Origin: Aquificota bacterium
Lineage (GTDB): Bacteria > Aquificota > Aquificia > Aquificales > Aquificaceae
DNA length: 64,000 bases
Direction of reading: 5' to 3'
Assembly (NCBI GenBank): GCA_013153495.1
Contig: JAADEH010000001.1
Span: 1-64,000, forward strand
The notes below the pieces were generated by a model. The model had not been told where the DNA came from. It was given only the letters and a program-made list of their open reading frames with translations, and did no database searches. Position numbers and translations under genes: made by a program. This document shows positions 15,274-24,554 of this stretch, one piece after another (the first letter of the stretch is position 1; each line of letters begins with the position of its first letter).

Positions 15274-16554
15274 TTACAGAGTAAACTTCATAGTCCTCTC
15301 GTTCCAGGTTGCAAACAGGAGCCAGGCAAGTCCAAAACCGAGGAAGAGAACGAGCGCCCAACCGAGACCGATTGCGTCTGGCAGGAATACCTTTGCACCG
15401 GTTGCGTTGGTAGCACCCAAAGCCTCGTAAAGCCCCGCAAGGGAGTTCAGTATTGCAGGCTCAATCTTCCTGTATATGAAGGCAAAGACCGACCCACCGA
15501 GAGCGTAAAAGAGTATTGCGGTCATGTTCTTTAGAGAACCCTCTCCCGCTCTCCAAAAACTACCTACCGAACATCCACCCGCAAGGGTCATTCCTATTCC
15601 GAATATAAATCCACCTATTAGAGAACCTATCGGGAAGGAGGGTGCCACCATCATCATCTTGACGGAAGGAGGAGCGGTCATGACCATAGAGAGGGTATCC
15701 TGAACATCTTGGGTTTCAAGAATTCCCACCAAAGGAGAAAACTTGAAAACCGCACCTGCAACTGCCGCTATCATTATGGCAAGTGCGGCAGCCCTGGTCA
15801 TGTTCCCCTCGCCGGTCATAAAGGGTTCTCTGAAGGCTCTCACGAAGCAGAACCTCGTCCTCTGATTGATAATCCCTAAGACTACGCCGAAGAATATCAA
15901 AGCTCCTGCCGTTACGCTAACAGAACCCAGACCCAGAGCGGGACTGTAGGTTGAAACCTTTTTATCGAGGAAGGCTATAAGTCCCAGGGTAATTATCACG
16001 AGAATGACTCCCAAGCCTACTTGAAGGTTTACGGGAACCTCTATAGCTCTGCCGGGTGTTCCCCAGCCTTTTGTGAGGAGCCACATGTATAGCCTCAGAC
16101 CCACATAGGTTCCCAGTCCTAAACCTATCATCATGGTAAGTCCGGAAGCGGAGAGCGCACCGAAGCCCACGAGGAAAGCCCCTATGGTGCAACCGAAACC
16201 TAAGAACGCTCCTATTCCCATCAGCGTTCCGCCGAATGCTCCCATGAGGAACTCTTTGAAGGAGGGTATGCTTATCCTGAAATCCCCGCCCAAAAGTGCG
16301 GATATGAAAGCACCGAGCAGAAATGCCCAGTTTATTAGAGCTGTAAACTGCCATATGGGACTCTGTATGTCCGCATCGGGATAGAGAATAGGTTTGAGAA
16401 TGTTATCCCCCCAGATGATTATCCCGTTGGTAACCGCCCAGGGAGAACCGAAGACGAACATCAGCACCACTATAAAGCCCATGGTAATACCGCCGACCCA
16501 AGCGGGCCACTGCCTACGGAAGAGGTGCGTGTATATCTCCTTTATGGTCTCCAT
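15274..16554 (-). CDS. YeeE/YedE family (TsuA-type) thiosulfate/sulfur transporter
   Basis: 426 aa, about 12 membrane helices, made of two homologous halves. The conserved cysteines of the YeeE/TsuA family are visible in LGFGCTIGAFLVG and LAGGCSVGSFWRAGEGS; in the known thiosulfate channel such cysteines relay the ion. GGAGGG precedes the ATG. The protein likely brings thiosulfate or another reduced sulfur species across the membrane, consistent with the nearby exported rhodanese and a sulfur-oxidizing host. Fused two-half form; no separate TusA gene is seen. Confidence 0.88.
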   Translation of the reverse strand: METIKEIYTHLFRRQWPAWVGGITMGFIVVLMFVFGSPWAVTNGIIIWGDNILKPILYPDADIQSPIWQFTALINWAFLLGAFISALLGGDFRISIPSFKEFLMGAFGGTLMGIGAFLGFGCTIGAFLVGFGALSASGLTMMIGLGLGTYVGLRLYMWLLTKGWGTPGRAIEVPVNLQVGLGVILVIITLGLIAFLDKKVSTYSPALGLGSVSVTAGALIFFGVVLGIINQRTRFCFVRAFREPFMTGEGNMTRAAALAIMIAAVAGAVFKFSPLVGILETQDVQDTLSMVMTAPPSVKMMMVAPSFPIGSLIGGFIFGIGMTLAGGCSVGSFWRAGEGSLKNMTAILFYALGGSVFAFIYRKIEPAILNSLAGLYEALGATNATGAKVFLPDAIGLGWALVLFLGFGLAWLLFATWNERTMKFTL

Positions 16555-16721
16555 CGTGAACCCTCCTGCGGAGTTTCGAGAGAGTATGTTATTTCAATTG
16601 CCTCTTATTGACCAAAAAGAAACTCTTATAGTTCTATAAAAACTTTGATTACGGAAGTTTATATGTAGATACGGCTCACATAATATAAGTTAGATACGCT
16701 CAGATTTTTAACAAAAACCCC

Positions 16722-16750
16722 TTGACAGCGGGGTGGGAAGTTAATATAAT
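16722..16750 (+). promoter_or_regulatory. consensus sigma-70 promoter of groES-groEL
   Basis: TTGACA (16722-16727), 17 bp, TATAAT (16745-16750): a perfect match to both hexamers at optimal spacing. The leader is about 30 nt with GGAGG before the groES ATG. No CIRCE or canonical HAIR repeat is visible, so heat control, if any, works differently. Two copies of TAGATACG (16666 and 16691) lie just upstream. Confidence 0.85.
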
Positions 16751-16788
16751 TTTATGTCGGAAATAAAAACGGAAGGAGGTAAGGACCC

Positions 16789-17100
16789 ATGGCAAAGCTG
16801 AAGCCCCTCTACGACAAGATTGTGGTCAAGAGGTTCGAAGAGCAGGAGCAAAAAACCCCTTCAGGGATAATCATACCCGACACCGCAAAGGAAAAACCCC
16901 AGATGGGGGAAGTTATAGCTGTCGGTGAGGGTAAGCTCCTTAACAACGGTGAGATAAAGCCCCTCAAAGTCAAAGAGGGAGACGTCGTTCTCTTCAACAA
17001 GTATGCGGGAACCGAAGTTGAGCTTGACGGAGAGACCTACCTCGTCATGTCCGAGGACGAGGTGCTTGCAATAGTAGAAGACGCTAAGGTGGGAGCCTAA
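16789..17100 (+). CDS. groES: co-chaperonin GroES
   Basis: 103 aa heptameric lid of the GroEL chamber. [20 protein letters not shown] starts the barrel, [14 protein letters not shown] is the mobile loop that contacts GroEL, and [20 protein letters not shown] is the conserved C-terminal half. GGAGG stands close to the ATG. 29 nt separate it from groEL in the same operon. Confidence 0.97.
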   Translation: MAKLKPLYDKIVVKRFEEQEQKTPSGIIIPDTAKEKPQMGEVIAVGEGKLLNNGEIKPLKVKEGDVVLFNKYAGTEVELDGETYLVMSEDEVLAIVEDAKVGA

Positions 17101-17129
17101 TAAAAAAACCAATAAAGGAGGTGTGAAGG

Positions 17130-18767
17130 ATGGCAGCAAAAGGAATTATCTATAGTGAAGAGGCAAGGGCAAAACTCAAGGCTGGTGTTGACAAGCTCGC
17201 AAACGCCGTCAAGGTTACCCTCGGTCCCAGAGGTAGGGAGGTAATTCTCGGCAAAAACTGGGGAACTCCCGTAGTTACCAAGGACGGTGTTACCGTCGCA
17301 AAGGAGATTGAACTCAAGGACAACTACGAGAACATAGGTGCCCAGCTCGTCAAAGAAGTTGCCTCCAAGACCGCTGACGTCGCAGGAGACGGAACCACCA
17401 CTGCGACCATACTCGCACAGGCTATATTCCACGAGGGACTGAAAGCTATAGCTTCCGGTGCAAATCCCATGGACGTTAAGAGGGGAATAGACAAGGCTGT
17501 TAAGAAGGTGGTGGAGGACATAAAGGACCTCTCCGTTGAGGTTAAGGGAAGAACCGAGATAGAGCAGGTTGCTACCATATCCGCTAACAACGACCCCGAG
17601 ATAGGAAAGATAATCGCTGACGCGATGGAGGCTGTCGGAAAGGACGGGGTCATAACCGTCGAGGAGTCCAAGTCCGCTGAAACCACCCTCGAGACCGTTC
17701 AGGGAATGCAGTTTGACAGAGGTTATCTCTCCCCCTACTTCATAACCGACCCCGACAAGATGCAGTGCGTCCTCGAAGAGCCTTACATACTCATATACGA
17801 GAAGAAGATATCCAACGTAAAGGACCTCCTTCCCGTTCTTGAGCAGGTTGTAAGAGCCGGCAAGCCTCTTCTCATAATCGCGGAAGATGTCGAAGGAGAA
17901 GCCCTCGCAACACTGGTCGTAAACCACATCAAGGGAGTTCTCAGAGCTTGTGCGGTCAAAGCTCCCGGGTTCGGTCAGAGGAGAAAGGATTACCTCCAGG
18001 ACATAGCCATACTCACCGGTGGAACCGCAATAATGGAAGACCTCGGTATCAAGCTCGAGTCCGTAACCCTCGATATGCTCGGCAGAGCGGACAAGGTAGT
18101 GGTTGACAAGGAAACCACCACCATAGTCGGTGGTAAAGGAAAGGAAGAGGAGATAAAGGCAAGAATAGAGCAGATAAAGAAGCAAATACAGGAGACCACC
18201 TCCGACTACGACAGGGAGAAGCTCCAAGAGAGACTTGCCAAACTCTCCGGTGGTGTTGCGGTGATAAGGGTCGGAGCTGCAACCGAGGCTGAGCTGAAGG
18301 AGAAGAAGGCAAGGGTCGAGGACGCGGTTCACGCTACCAAAGCTGCGGTTGAAGAGGGAATAGTTCCCGGTGGTGGTGTGGCTCTGGTAAGAGCTTCCGA
18401 AAACCTGGACCAGGTAGAGGTGGACAACGAGGACCAGAAACTCGGTGTTGAGATAGTCAAGAAAGCTTGCAGAACTCCCCTCAGACAGATAGCCTACAAC
18501 GCAGGATTTGAAGGCTTCGTCGTTCTCGAAAAGGTAATAGAACTCGGTAAAGAGAAGGGCAAGAACTGGGGCTTCAACGCGGCAAACGGTGAATACGTTG
18601 ACATGATGCAGGCTGGAATAATAGACCCCACCAAGGTGGTAAGGACCGCAATAGAGAACGCTGCCTCCGTAGCGGGAACCATGCTAACCGCTGAAGCGCT
18701 CATAGCGGACCTACCCGAGGACAAGAAGAAGGACATGACCCCCACCGACATGCCTGAACTCGACTGA
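17130..18767 (+). CDS. groEL: chaperonin GroEL
   Basis: 545 aa Hsp60. [16 protein letters not shown] (ATP-binding, catalytic Asp), the apical [14 protein letters not shown] region and [13 protein letters not shown] are all intact. The C-terminus ends [11 protein letters not shown] without the Gly-Gly-Met repeat tail common in mesophilic GroEL. An AGGAGGTG ribosome site precedes the ATG. A strong terminator follows. Confidence 0.98.
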   Translation: MAAKGIIYSEEARAKLKAGVDKLANAVKVTLGPRGREVILGKNWGTPVVTKDGVTVAKEIELKDNYENIGAQLVKEVASKTADVAGDGTTTATILAQAIFHEGLKAIASGANPMDVKRGIDKAVKKVVEDIKDLSVEVKGRTEIEQVATISANNDPEIGKIIADAMEAVGKDGVITVEESKSAETTLETVQGMQFDRGYLSPYFITDPDKMQCVLEEPYILIYEKKISNVKDLLPVLEQVVRAGKPLLIIAEDVEGEALATLVVNHIKGVLRACAVKAPGFGQRRKDYLQDIAILTGGTAIMEDLGIKLESVTLDMLGRADKVVVDKETTTIVGGKGKEEEIKARIEQIKKQIQETTSDYDREKLQERLAKLSGGVAVIRVGAATEAELKEKKARVEDAVHATKAAVEEGIVPGGGVALVRASENLDQVEVDNEDQKLGVEIVKKACRTPLRQIAYNAGFEGFVVLEKVIELGKEKGKNWGFNAANGEYVDMMQAGIIDPTKVVRTAIENAASVAGTMLTAEALIADLPEDKKKDMTPTDMPELD

Positions 18768-18791
18768 TATAAGCGGTAGTTATTCCGAACT

Positions 18792-18817
18792 AAGCCCCCG
18801 TTAAGGGGGCTTTTTTA
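18792..18817 (+). terminator. Rho-independent terminator of groES-groEL
   Basis: AGCCCCC (18793-18799) pairs with GGGGGCT (18805-18811) around GTTAA, followed by six T residues and ATTTTT. Textbook intrinsic terminator 24 bp after the groEL stop. Confidence 0.92.
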
Positions 18818-18840
18818 TTTTTATGCGATAATATGTTTTC

Positions 18841-20643
18841 ATGAAGGAATCCCCTCCTTCTATAACCTTCACCATTTCATTCCCCTTCATTCAGTGGTTT
18901 AAGGATTACTCCAAAGATGCGGCAACAAGGGACCTCATAGCGGGAATTACCGTCGCTGCGGTTTATGTTCCCCAGGCTATGGCTTATGCACTCTTAGCAG
19001 GTATGCCTCCTATAACGGGTTTATACACAGCCTTCATAGCCACGATTGTGGCGGCACTCTTCGGTAGCTCGAGGTTTTTAAATACCGGTCCCGTTGCTAT
19101 GACCTGTCTGCTTTCCGCATCGGTTCTATACGGGCTTCACTTGGAGCCTCAGACGGACCAGTGGGTAGCCTACATGGGGCTTTTGGCTCTGCTCGTGGGA
19201 CTGATAAGGTTGCTTATAGGGCTTTTTAAACTCGGGTTTATAGTTGACCTCATTTCCCACAGCGTAGTTCTCGGTTTTACGAGTGCGGGTGCTATGGTTA
19301 TAGCTCTCTCCCAGTTCGGGCACCTTTTCGGGTTTCCCATAGAGAGGACGACCCACATAATTACCGTCCTTGCGGACATCATTAAGAAGATTGGAATGAC
19401 CAATCCCTACACCCTCGGGATTGGTATCTTAGCCTTTGCCATAATTATGGGAGCGAGAAAGATAAGCAAATACATTCCCGGTGCTCTGATAGCGGTTATA
19501 GTAACCTCACTGCTCGTCTATTACTACAAGCTCCACGAGAAAGGGGTTGCCATAGTGGGGGATGTTCCCCAGGGTATTCCCCAACCGACCGCACCTGCCT
19601 TCGACGCTCAAGCTATAACCTCCATGATGGGCGGGGCGGTTATAGTGGCTCTCTTCGGTCTCATAGAGGCGGTTGCGATAGCAAAGACCCTTGCGGTGAA
19701 GGTGGGGGACAGGTGGGACGCAAATCAGGAGCTTATAGGGCAGGGGCTTGCCAATATTGCAGTTGCCTTCTTTAAGGGTTTCCCGGCGGGTGGTTCCTTT
19801 TCAAGGTCTTCCCTCAACTTCGCTTTGGGTGCAAAGACTCCCCTTGCGAGCGTGATAGCTGGCGGTTTGGTGGGGCTGACCCTCATGTATATAGCTCCTT
19901 ACTTTTACTACCTCCCCAAAGCTGCTCTTTCCGCAATAGTTCTCTCCGCTGTAATAAACTTAATAAAACCCTGGGAGATAATAAGGCTCTATAAGATAAA
20001 TCCCACGGACGGATTGGCGGCGGGGCTTACCTTCGCTTCCGTTTTCTTCATGGACCTGTGGGTTGCCATAACCCTCGGTATAACCCTCTCTCTGGGTAGC
20101 TTCGTGTATAAGACCATGTATCCGAGGATAGTGGTTCTGACCAGAGACCCCGGTTCTAAAACCTTCGTGAATGCGGAGAAGAGGGAGCTTCCCGAGTGTC
20201 CCCAGATACTCTACATAAGACCTAACATGTCCATATACTTCGGAAACGCTCAGTATGTTCACGACTACATAATGGATAAGATAGAGGAGCGTAAGCTCAA
20301 ATACGGGAAAGCCTTAAAGTTTGTGCTCCTCGATATGGAAGCGGTCAACTACATAGATGCGGCGGGTAGCGAGATGATAATCAGGTTGATAAAGGACGTC
20401 CGGGCGCAGGGTGTTGAGCTTGCTCTTGCGAATGTTGGGTGCGATGTATATCCCCTGTTGGAAAGTGCGGGATTGGACAAGGTTATAAACACGGAACTCG
20501 TCTTCGACTCAAAGGGTCAGTCCATAGTGGAACTCTTCAAGCGTCTGGACCACGAATACTGTGCAAAGAGGTGTCCTTACATAGTGTTCGAGGAGTGCAA
20601 AACTGTTAAAGGTGAGGAGTTCAGGGCAAGGAAGACTGCCTGA
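18841..20643 (+). CDS. SulP family anion transporter with STAS domain
   Basis: 600 aa. About 14 membrane segments in the UraA-like fold (TRDLIAGITVAAVYVPQAMAY; LNTGPVAMTCLLSAS; FPAGGSFSRSSLN) and a C-terminal cytoplasmic STAS domain (about 460-575; VLLDMEAVNYIDAAGSEMI). Likely sulfate, but bicarbonate is also known for SulP proteins. GATAAT (18827-18832) ends 8 nt before the ATG, so the message is probably leaderless. It abuts the convergent gspE gene with no gap. Confidence 0.9.
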   Translation: MKESPPSITFTISFPFIQWFKDYSKDAATRDLIAGITVAAVYVPQAMAYALLAGMPPITGLYTAFIATIVAALFGSSRFLNTGPVAMTCLLSASVLYGLHLEPQTDQWVAYMGLLALLVGLIRLLIGLFKLGFIVDLISHSVVLGFTSAGAMVIALSQFGHLFGFPIERTTHIITVLADIIKKIGMTNPYTLGIGILAFAIIMGARKISKYIPGALIAVIVTSLLVYYYKLHEKGVAIVGDVPQGIPQPTAPAFDAQAITSMMGGAVIVALFGLIEAVAIAKTLAVKVGDRWDANQELIGQGLANIAVAFFKGFPAGGSFSRSSLNFALGAKTPLASVIAGGLVGLTLMYIAPYFYYLPKAALSAIVLSAVINLIKPWEIIRLYKINPTDGLAAGLTFASVFFMDLWVAITLGITLSLGSFVYKTMYPRIVVLTRDPGSKTFVNAEKRELPECPQILYIRPNMSIYFGNAQYVHDYIMDKIEERKLKYGKALKFVLLDMEAVNYIDAAGSEMIIRLIKDVRAQGVELALANVGCDVYPLLESAGLDKVINTELVFDSKGQSIVELFKRLDHEYCAKRCPYIVFEECKTVKGEEFRARKTA

Positions 20644-22053
20644 TTAGGTTTTGGTTACGCTTATAACCTCGTTAGAGGTCGTTATACCTTCCTTTACCTT
20701 CCTTATTCCGTCCTCGAGCATGGTTTTGTAGCCTTTCGTTCTGGCAAGCTTCTTTATCTCGTTGGCATCCTGAGTTTTCGTTATAAGGGTCTTCAGCTGG
20801 TCGTCCAACTCCAGAACCTCGAATATCCCGATCCTTCCCCTGTATCCCGTTCCTAAGCAGTTCTCGCATCCCCTGCCTCTGTAGAAGGGTCCTTCGTAAT
20901 CCTCTATACCGAGTTCCCTGAGTTCTTCCTCGGTAGGCTGATAGGGTTCCTTGCAGTTCTCACAAATCCTCCGAACGAGCCTCTGAGCTATAACTCCCTC
21001 CAGGGAGCTTGCTATGAGGAAGGGTTCTATGCCCATGTCCGAGAGCCTCGTAACTGCGGAAGGAGCGTCGTTGGTGTGCAGGGTGGAAAGGACGAGGTGT
21101 CCCGTGAGTGCGGCGTGAACCGCTATGTCCGCAGTTTCCGCATCTCTGATTTCCCCCACCATGATTATGTCCGGGTCCTGCCTGAGAACGGACCTGAGTC
21201 CCGAAGCGAAGGTCAGACCGACTTTCGGGTTTACCTGTATCTGGCTTATGCCTTTTATCTGGTATTCTACGGGGTCTTCTATGGTGATTATGTTCTTTTT
21301 AGGGTCCTTAACATGCAGAAGCATGGCATACAGGGTGGTGGACTTACCCGCTCCGGTGGGTCCCGTAACGAGAACTATTCCGTAGGGCTTCTTTGCGAGC
21401 CTCTCTACCTTTTCTCTGTCTTCCGGGTAAAGCCCGAGCTGTTGAAGGGTGAGCAGGGAGCCTGTTTTGTCCAGAAGTCTCAGGACTACCCTCTCACCGA
21501 AGACGGTGGGGACCACCGAAACCCTTATGTCCAAGTCCTTGTTTCCTATCTTGACCCTTATGCGTCCGTCCTGGGGAATTCTCTTCTCCGCAACGTTGAG
21601 GTTTGCCATAACCTTTATTCGGGCGACCACATTCTGATAGGTGGAGGCGGGAACCTTGAGTATGTCGTGGAGGACTCCGTCCATCCTGAGCCTGACCACA
21701 GCCTCATCTTCGTAGGGTTCGAAGTGTATGTCGGAAGCTCCCACCGTGGAAGCCTTTATAAGAACCGTATTCACGAGACTTACAGCGGGGCTGTCGTCCT
21801 GAGCCAGAAGGAGGTCTAAGCTCTCCTGACCTTCCCCTTCTTCACCTTCTATGTGTATTTCTTCTGCGGAGAGCCTCTCCTGAAGCTCCTTGGCAAACTC
21901 TTCCTCCGAAACCACGACAAGCTCTATGTCCTTTCCCGTTCTGAACCTTATCTCCTCCACATCGAGAGGGTTGTAAGAGCTTGGCACCAAGAGTTTTAGC
22001 GTTCCGTTCTTCTCCTCCAAGGGTATCAGCCTATACTCTTTGAGTATGTTCAT
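20644..22053 (-). CDS. GspE/PilB family secretion or pilus ATPase
   Basis: 469 aa hexameric traffic ATPase. The N2 domain is short. Walker A GPTGAGKSTT, Asp box and Walker B (IIMVGEIRDAETADIA), His box (TGHLVLSTLHTND) and the tetracysteine zinc motif (CENC, CENCLGTGYRG) are all present. It lacks a long N-terminal N1 domain. It stands alone here; the type IV pilins at 50-55 kb are obvious clients, but a type II system elsewhere is equally possible. TATAAT (22061-22066) ends 7 nt before the ATG. Confidence 0.9.
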   Translation of the reverse strand: MNILKEYRLIPLEEKNGTLKLLVPSSYNPLDVEEIRFRTGKDIELVVVSEEEFAKELQERLSAEEIHIEGEEGEGQESLDLLLAQDDSPAVSLVNTVLIKASTVGASDIHFEPYEDEAVVRLRMDGVLHDILKVPASTYQNVVARIKVMANLNVAEKRIPQDGRIRVKIGNKDLDIRVSVVPTVFGERVVLRLLDKTGSLLTLQQLGLYPEDREKVERLAKKPYGIVLVTGPTGAGKSTTLYAMLLHVKDPKKNIITIEDPVEYQIKGISQIQVNPKVGLTFASGLRSVLRQDPDIIMVGEIRDAETADIAVHAALTGHLVLSTLHTNDAPSAVTRLSDMGIEPFLIASSLEGVIAQRLVRRICENCKEPYQPTEEELRELGIEDYEGPFYRGRGCENCLGTGYRGRIGIFEVLELDDQLKTLITKTQDANEIKKLARTKGYKTMLEDGIRKVKEGITTSNEVISVTKT

Positions 22054-22102
22054 AACTTTGATTATATTTCCTCACCGACCTATTGGCTAAAATATCCCAA
22101 AC

Positions 22103-23263
22103 ATGAAAAAGGAACACTGGGCGCTCGTTTCCCTGCTTTTGAACCTAATTCAATCGGGGCTTAAGTTTGTCGGGGGTCTTATGACCGGCAGTCTCTCCTT
22201 GCTCGGTGAGGCTCTCCACTCCCTCTCCGATGCGACCGCTTCCGTGATTGCCTACCTCTCCATAAAGTTCTCGGAGAAAAAGCACGAGAAGTTTCCCTAC
22301 GGACTTTACAAGCTGGAAAACATAGGAGCTATAGTCATAGCCATATTCCTCATAGTTGCCGCATACGAAATAGGGCACAGGGCTTTGAGCGGGCAGGTGG
22401 AAATAGACAGAGAAGCACTCCCTATAGGTATAGCTGTGGTAGTGTTTTCCCTCGTAAGCTCCCTTACCCTGTCCTTTCTCGAGAGGAGAGCCGGTAAAAA
22501 ACTGAACTCCCCTACCCTGATAGCGGACTCCTATCACACCTTGACTGATGCCTTCGGTTCCGCTCTTGTCCTCGTCAGTTTAAGTGCCGTTTACATGGGA
22601 TACAACTACGACAGATACTTTGCTTTAGCGGTGGTGGCTCTTATCCTCTACACAGCCTTCGGACTTCTCAAGGAACAGATAGGAGCCATACTCGACATAT
22701 CCGCAGATGAGGAGACGATAGAGAAGATAAGGAACATAATACTCAGCTTTCCGGAGGTGGAAAGCATAAAGAGGCTCCTGGTAAGAAGTGCGGGAGGAAA
22801 GCTCTTCATAGATGCGGAAATACTCCTCAGACCGGGAAGCTTCATGAGGAGCCATGCCATAGCGGACGAAATAGAGAGGAAAATAGTCAAGGAGATAGAC
22901 AACGTTGAGATGGTCTTTATCCATTACGAACCCGCTCGGGAGGAGAAGCTCAGGATTGCGGTCTTTTCCTCGGACGGAGAGAGTCTGTGCAGGAACTTTA
23001 AGAACGTAAAGAAGATGTTTCTCTTCGAAGAAAGAAGCGGGAAACCTGAAGTCAAGGAGGTGGAGGTCAAATCCGAGGAGGATGTGGCAAAGCTCCTGGT
23101 GAGGGAAAACGTTGACATAGTTATATGCGGACATCACCCTGAAAGCGCAAAGGCTAAGTGGATACTGCACAAAAACGGCGTCTTCGTGTGGGAAACCGAT
23201 ACGGACAACATATACGAAGCACTTTCGGAGGTTTCTAAGTTGAGGTTAGACAGTAAGTATTGA
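22103..23263 (+). CDS. cation diffusion facilitator with a C-terminal NifX/NifB-like domain
   Basis: 386 aa. The first ~200 residues are a six-helix CDF zinc/iron:proton antiporter with metal-site motifs ALHSLSDA and DSYHTLTDA. A cytoplasmic CDF dimerisation domain follows (about 200-285). The last ~90 residues (LRIAVFSSDGESLCRNF, VDIVICGHHPESAKAKW) resemble the dinitrogenase iron-molybdenum cofactor-binding fold. The fusion suggests the exported ion or an Fe-S ligand is sensed by the tail. TAAAAT (22088-22093) lies 9 nt before the ATG: leaderless. Confidence 0.88.
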   Translation: MKKEHWALVSLLLNLIQSGLKFVGGLMTGSLSLLGEALHSLSDATASVIAYLSIKFSEKKHEKFPYGLYKLENIGAIVIAIFLIVAAYEIGHRALSGQVEIDREALPIGIAVVVFSLVSSLTLSFLERRAGKKLNSPTLIADSYHTLTDAFGSALVLVSLSAVYMGYNYDRYFALAVVALILYTAFGLLKEQIGAILDISADEETIEKIRNIILSFPEVESIKRLLVRSAGGKLFIDAEILLRPGSFMRSHAIADEIERKIVKEIDNVEMVFIHYEPAREEKLRIAVFSSDGESLCRNFKNVKKMFLFEERSGKPEVKEVEVKSEEDVAKLLVRENVDIVICGHHPESAKAKWILHKNGVFVWETDTDNIYEALSEVSKLRLDSKY

Positions 23264-23355
23264 CTATTCGACATTTCAAGTTAAAAATAACAAATAAGAG
23301 TAGGAGGACGAGGGGTATCCTATAATTAATTGCCTCTGAGACGAGGAGAGCATGG

Positions 23356-23934
23356 ATGAGTTCATCCAAAACAGGAGTTAGCTCTTACAAAATACTTGTG
23401 GCTGGACACTTCAATGCCGGCAAGACCACCTTCATAAAAACTATCTCTTCAGGTAAAGCTTTATCCACCGAGAAGAAAACCTACGCAACAGAAGAGGCTC
23501 TCGTCAAGGACCTTACCACCACAGCTATGGATTACGGGAGGATAAAGATAGGGAAGTGGGAGCTGTCCGTTTACGGAATTCCCGGACAGGAGAGGTTTTC
23601 CTTTATGTGGGATGTCCTCTCCAAGAGGACGGATGCCTACATATTCATGGTGGACAGCTCGGACCCGAGCAGGTGGGAAGAAACCCTCAAGCAGATGGAC
23701 AGATTTCTTTCAAAGACGGAAGCACCCTACGTGATATGCGCTAACAAGACGGACCTTCCTTCCGCAAGACCGGTTGAAGAGGTAAGAGATTTCTTTTCCC
23801 AGAGGGGCGGGCGTGTTGTGCCCTGTGTGGCAAAGCAGAGGGACTCTGCACTTCTTACGCTGGTGGTGGCGCTGTATGAACTTACCGGTTCGGAGAAGCT
23901 CTTGGAAGTAATAAAAAAATTCATGGAGGTATAA
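23356..23934 (+). CDS. MglA-like small Ras/Arf-type GTPase
   Basis: 192 aa. P-loop GHFNAGKTT (17-25), GIPGQERF (G3) and CANKTD (G4) place it with bacterial Arf/MglA-like GTPases rather than translation GTPases. It is first in a three-gene operon with a roadblock protein (MglB-type GTPase regulator) and a 76-aa helical protein. TATAAT lies at 23321-23326 and a GAGGAG ribosome site before the ATG. In Myxococcus and Thermus such pairs set cell polarity for pili or gliding. The role here is inferred by family only. Confidence 0.87.
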   Translation: MSSSKTGVSSYKILVAGHFNAGKTTFIKTISSGKALSTEKKTYATEEALVKDLTTTAMDYGRIKIGKWELSVYGIPGQERFSFMWDVLSKRTDAYIFMVDSSDPSRWEETLKQMDRFLSKTEAPYVICANKTDLPSARPVEEVRDFFSQRGGRVVPCVAKQRDSALLTLVVALYELTGSEKLLEVIKKFMEV

Positions 23935-23937
23935 GAG

Positions 23938-24306
23938 GTGGACATAGTAACCAAAAGGGAAGAAGTAAGGGAGTTCTTCAAGAAGGTGGTCAAGGAGAAC
24001 GGGCTGGACGGTATCCTTCTGAGCGACATGGAGGGCTTGGGGCTTGTCTCTTACTTAGACGAGTCCATGGACGAGGAAACCATATCCGCTTCCGCTGCGG
24101 CTATTATGTCCGCAGGTTTTATCACCACCTCCGATACCGGCAAAAGCGGTCTAAACCAGATTGTTCTGGATACGGACGACGGATACATAGTTTTCATTCC
24201 GATAAAGGACGAATACATACTTGCGGTTATGGCTCCCAAGGATACGAAACTGGGAATACTGAGGATTATTGCAAAGAATGTGGAAGAATTTTTGGAAAAA
24301 ATCTAA
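23938..24306 (+). CDS. roadblock/LC7 domain protein, MglB-like
   Basis: 122 aa with a GTG start 4 nt after the GTPase stop. One roadblock/LC7 fold: an N-terminal helix, LDGILLSDMEGLGLVSYLD, then SASAAAIMSAGFIT and DGYIVFIPIKDEYILAVMAP. MglB proteins dimerise and act as GTPase-activating proteins for the partner MglA. Adjacent placement supports that pairing. Confidence 0.87.
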   Translation: MDIVTKREEVREFFKKVVKENGLDGILLSDMEGLGLVSYLDESMDEETISASAAAIMSAGFITTSDTGKSGLNQIVLDTDDGYIVFIPIKDEYILAVMAPKDTKLGILRIIAKNVEEFLEKI

Positions 24307-24323
24307 AAGTGGGGTAAGATGGA

Positions 24324-24554
24324 ATGACGGTGAGTGGAAAAATCGAGGAACAGCTTAAGAAGCTCGAAGGGGAGAAGAAAGCAGGGAATATAGGCTCCAA
24401 AGAGTTCTATCACGGTCTTCTGAGGCTCGTTTCCACCCTGAGCGAGGAGTTGGAGAACGAGAACCTCTCGGAGGACCTCATAAGGAAGCAGGTCCCCTTC
24501 CTGCTTGCCTTTTTAAAGACTCAAATAAGGGAGCTGAAAGCGAGGGGGAACTAA
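24324..24554 (+). CDS. 76-aa charged helical protein in the MglA/MglB operon
   Basis: No signal peptide or membrane segment; nearly all helix by composition (KIEEQLKKLEGEKKAGN, FLLAFLKTQIRELKARG). It follows the roadblock gene by 17 nt and probably forms a coiled-coil or helical hairpin. Not recognised as a known family. A third component of the GTPase switch is plausible but unproven. Its end overlaps the convergent DUF554 gene by 4 nt. Confidence 0.72.
   Translation: MTVSGKIEEQLKKLEGEKKAGNIGSKEFYHGLLRLVSTLSEELENENLSEDLIRKQVPFLLAFLKTQIRELKARGN

Noticed and set aside
17097-18332. 411-codon minus-strand open frame across groEL
   Set aside because: Typical mirror frame of a highly expressed, codon-biased gene; rich in Leu/Ser/Gly/Tyr repeats with no domain.
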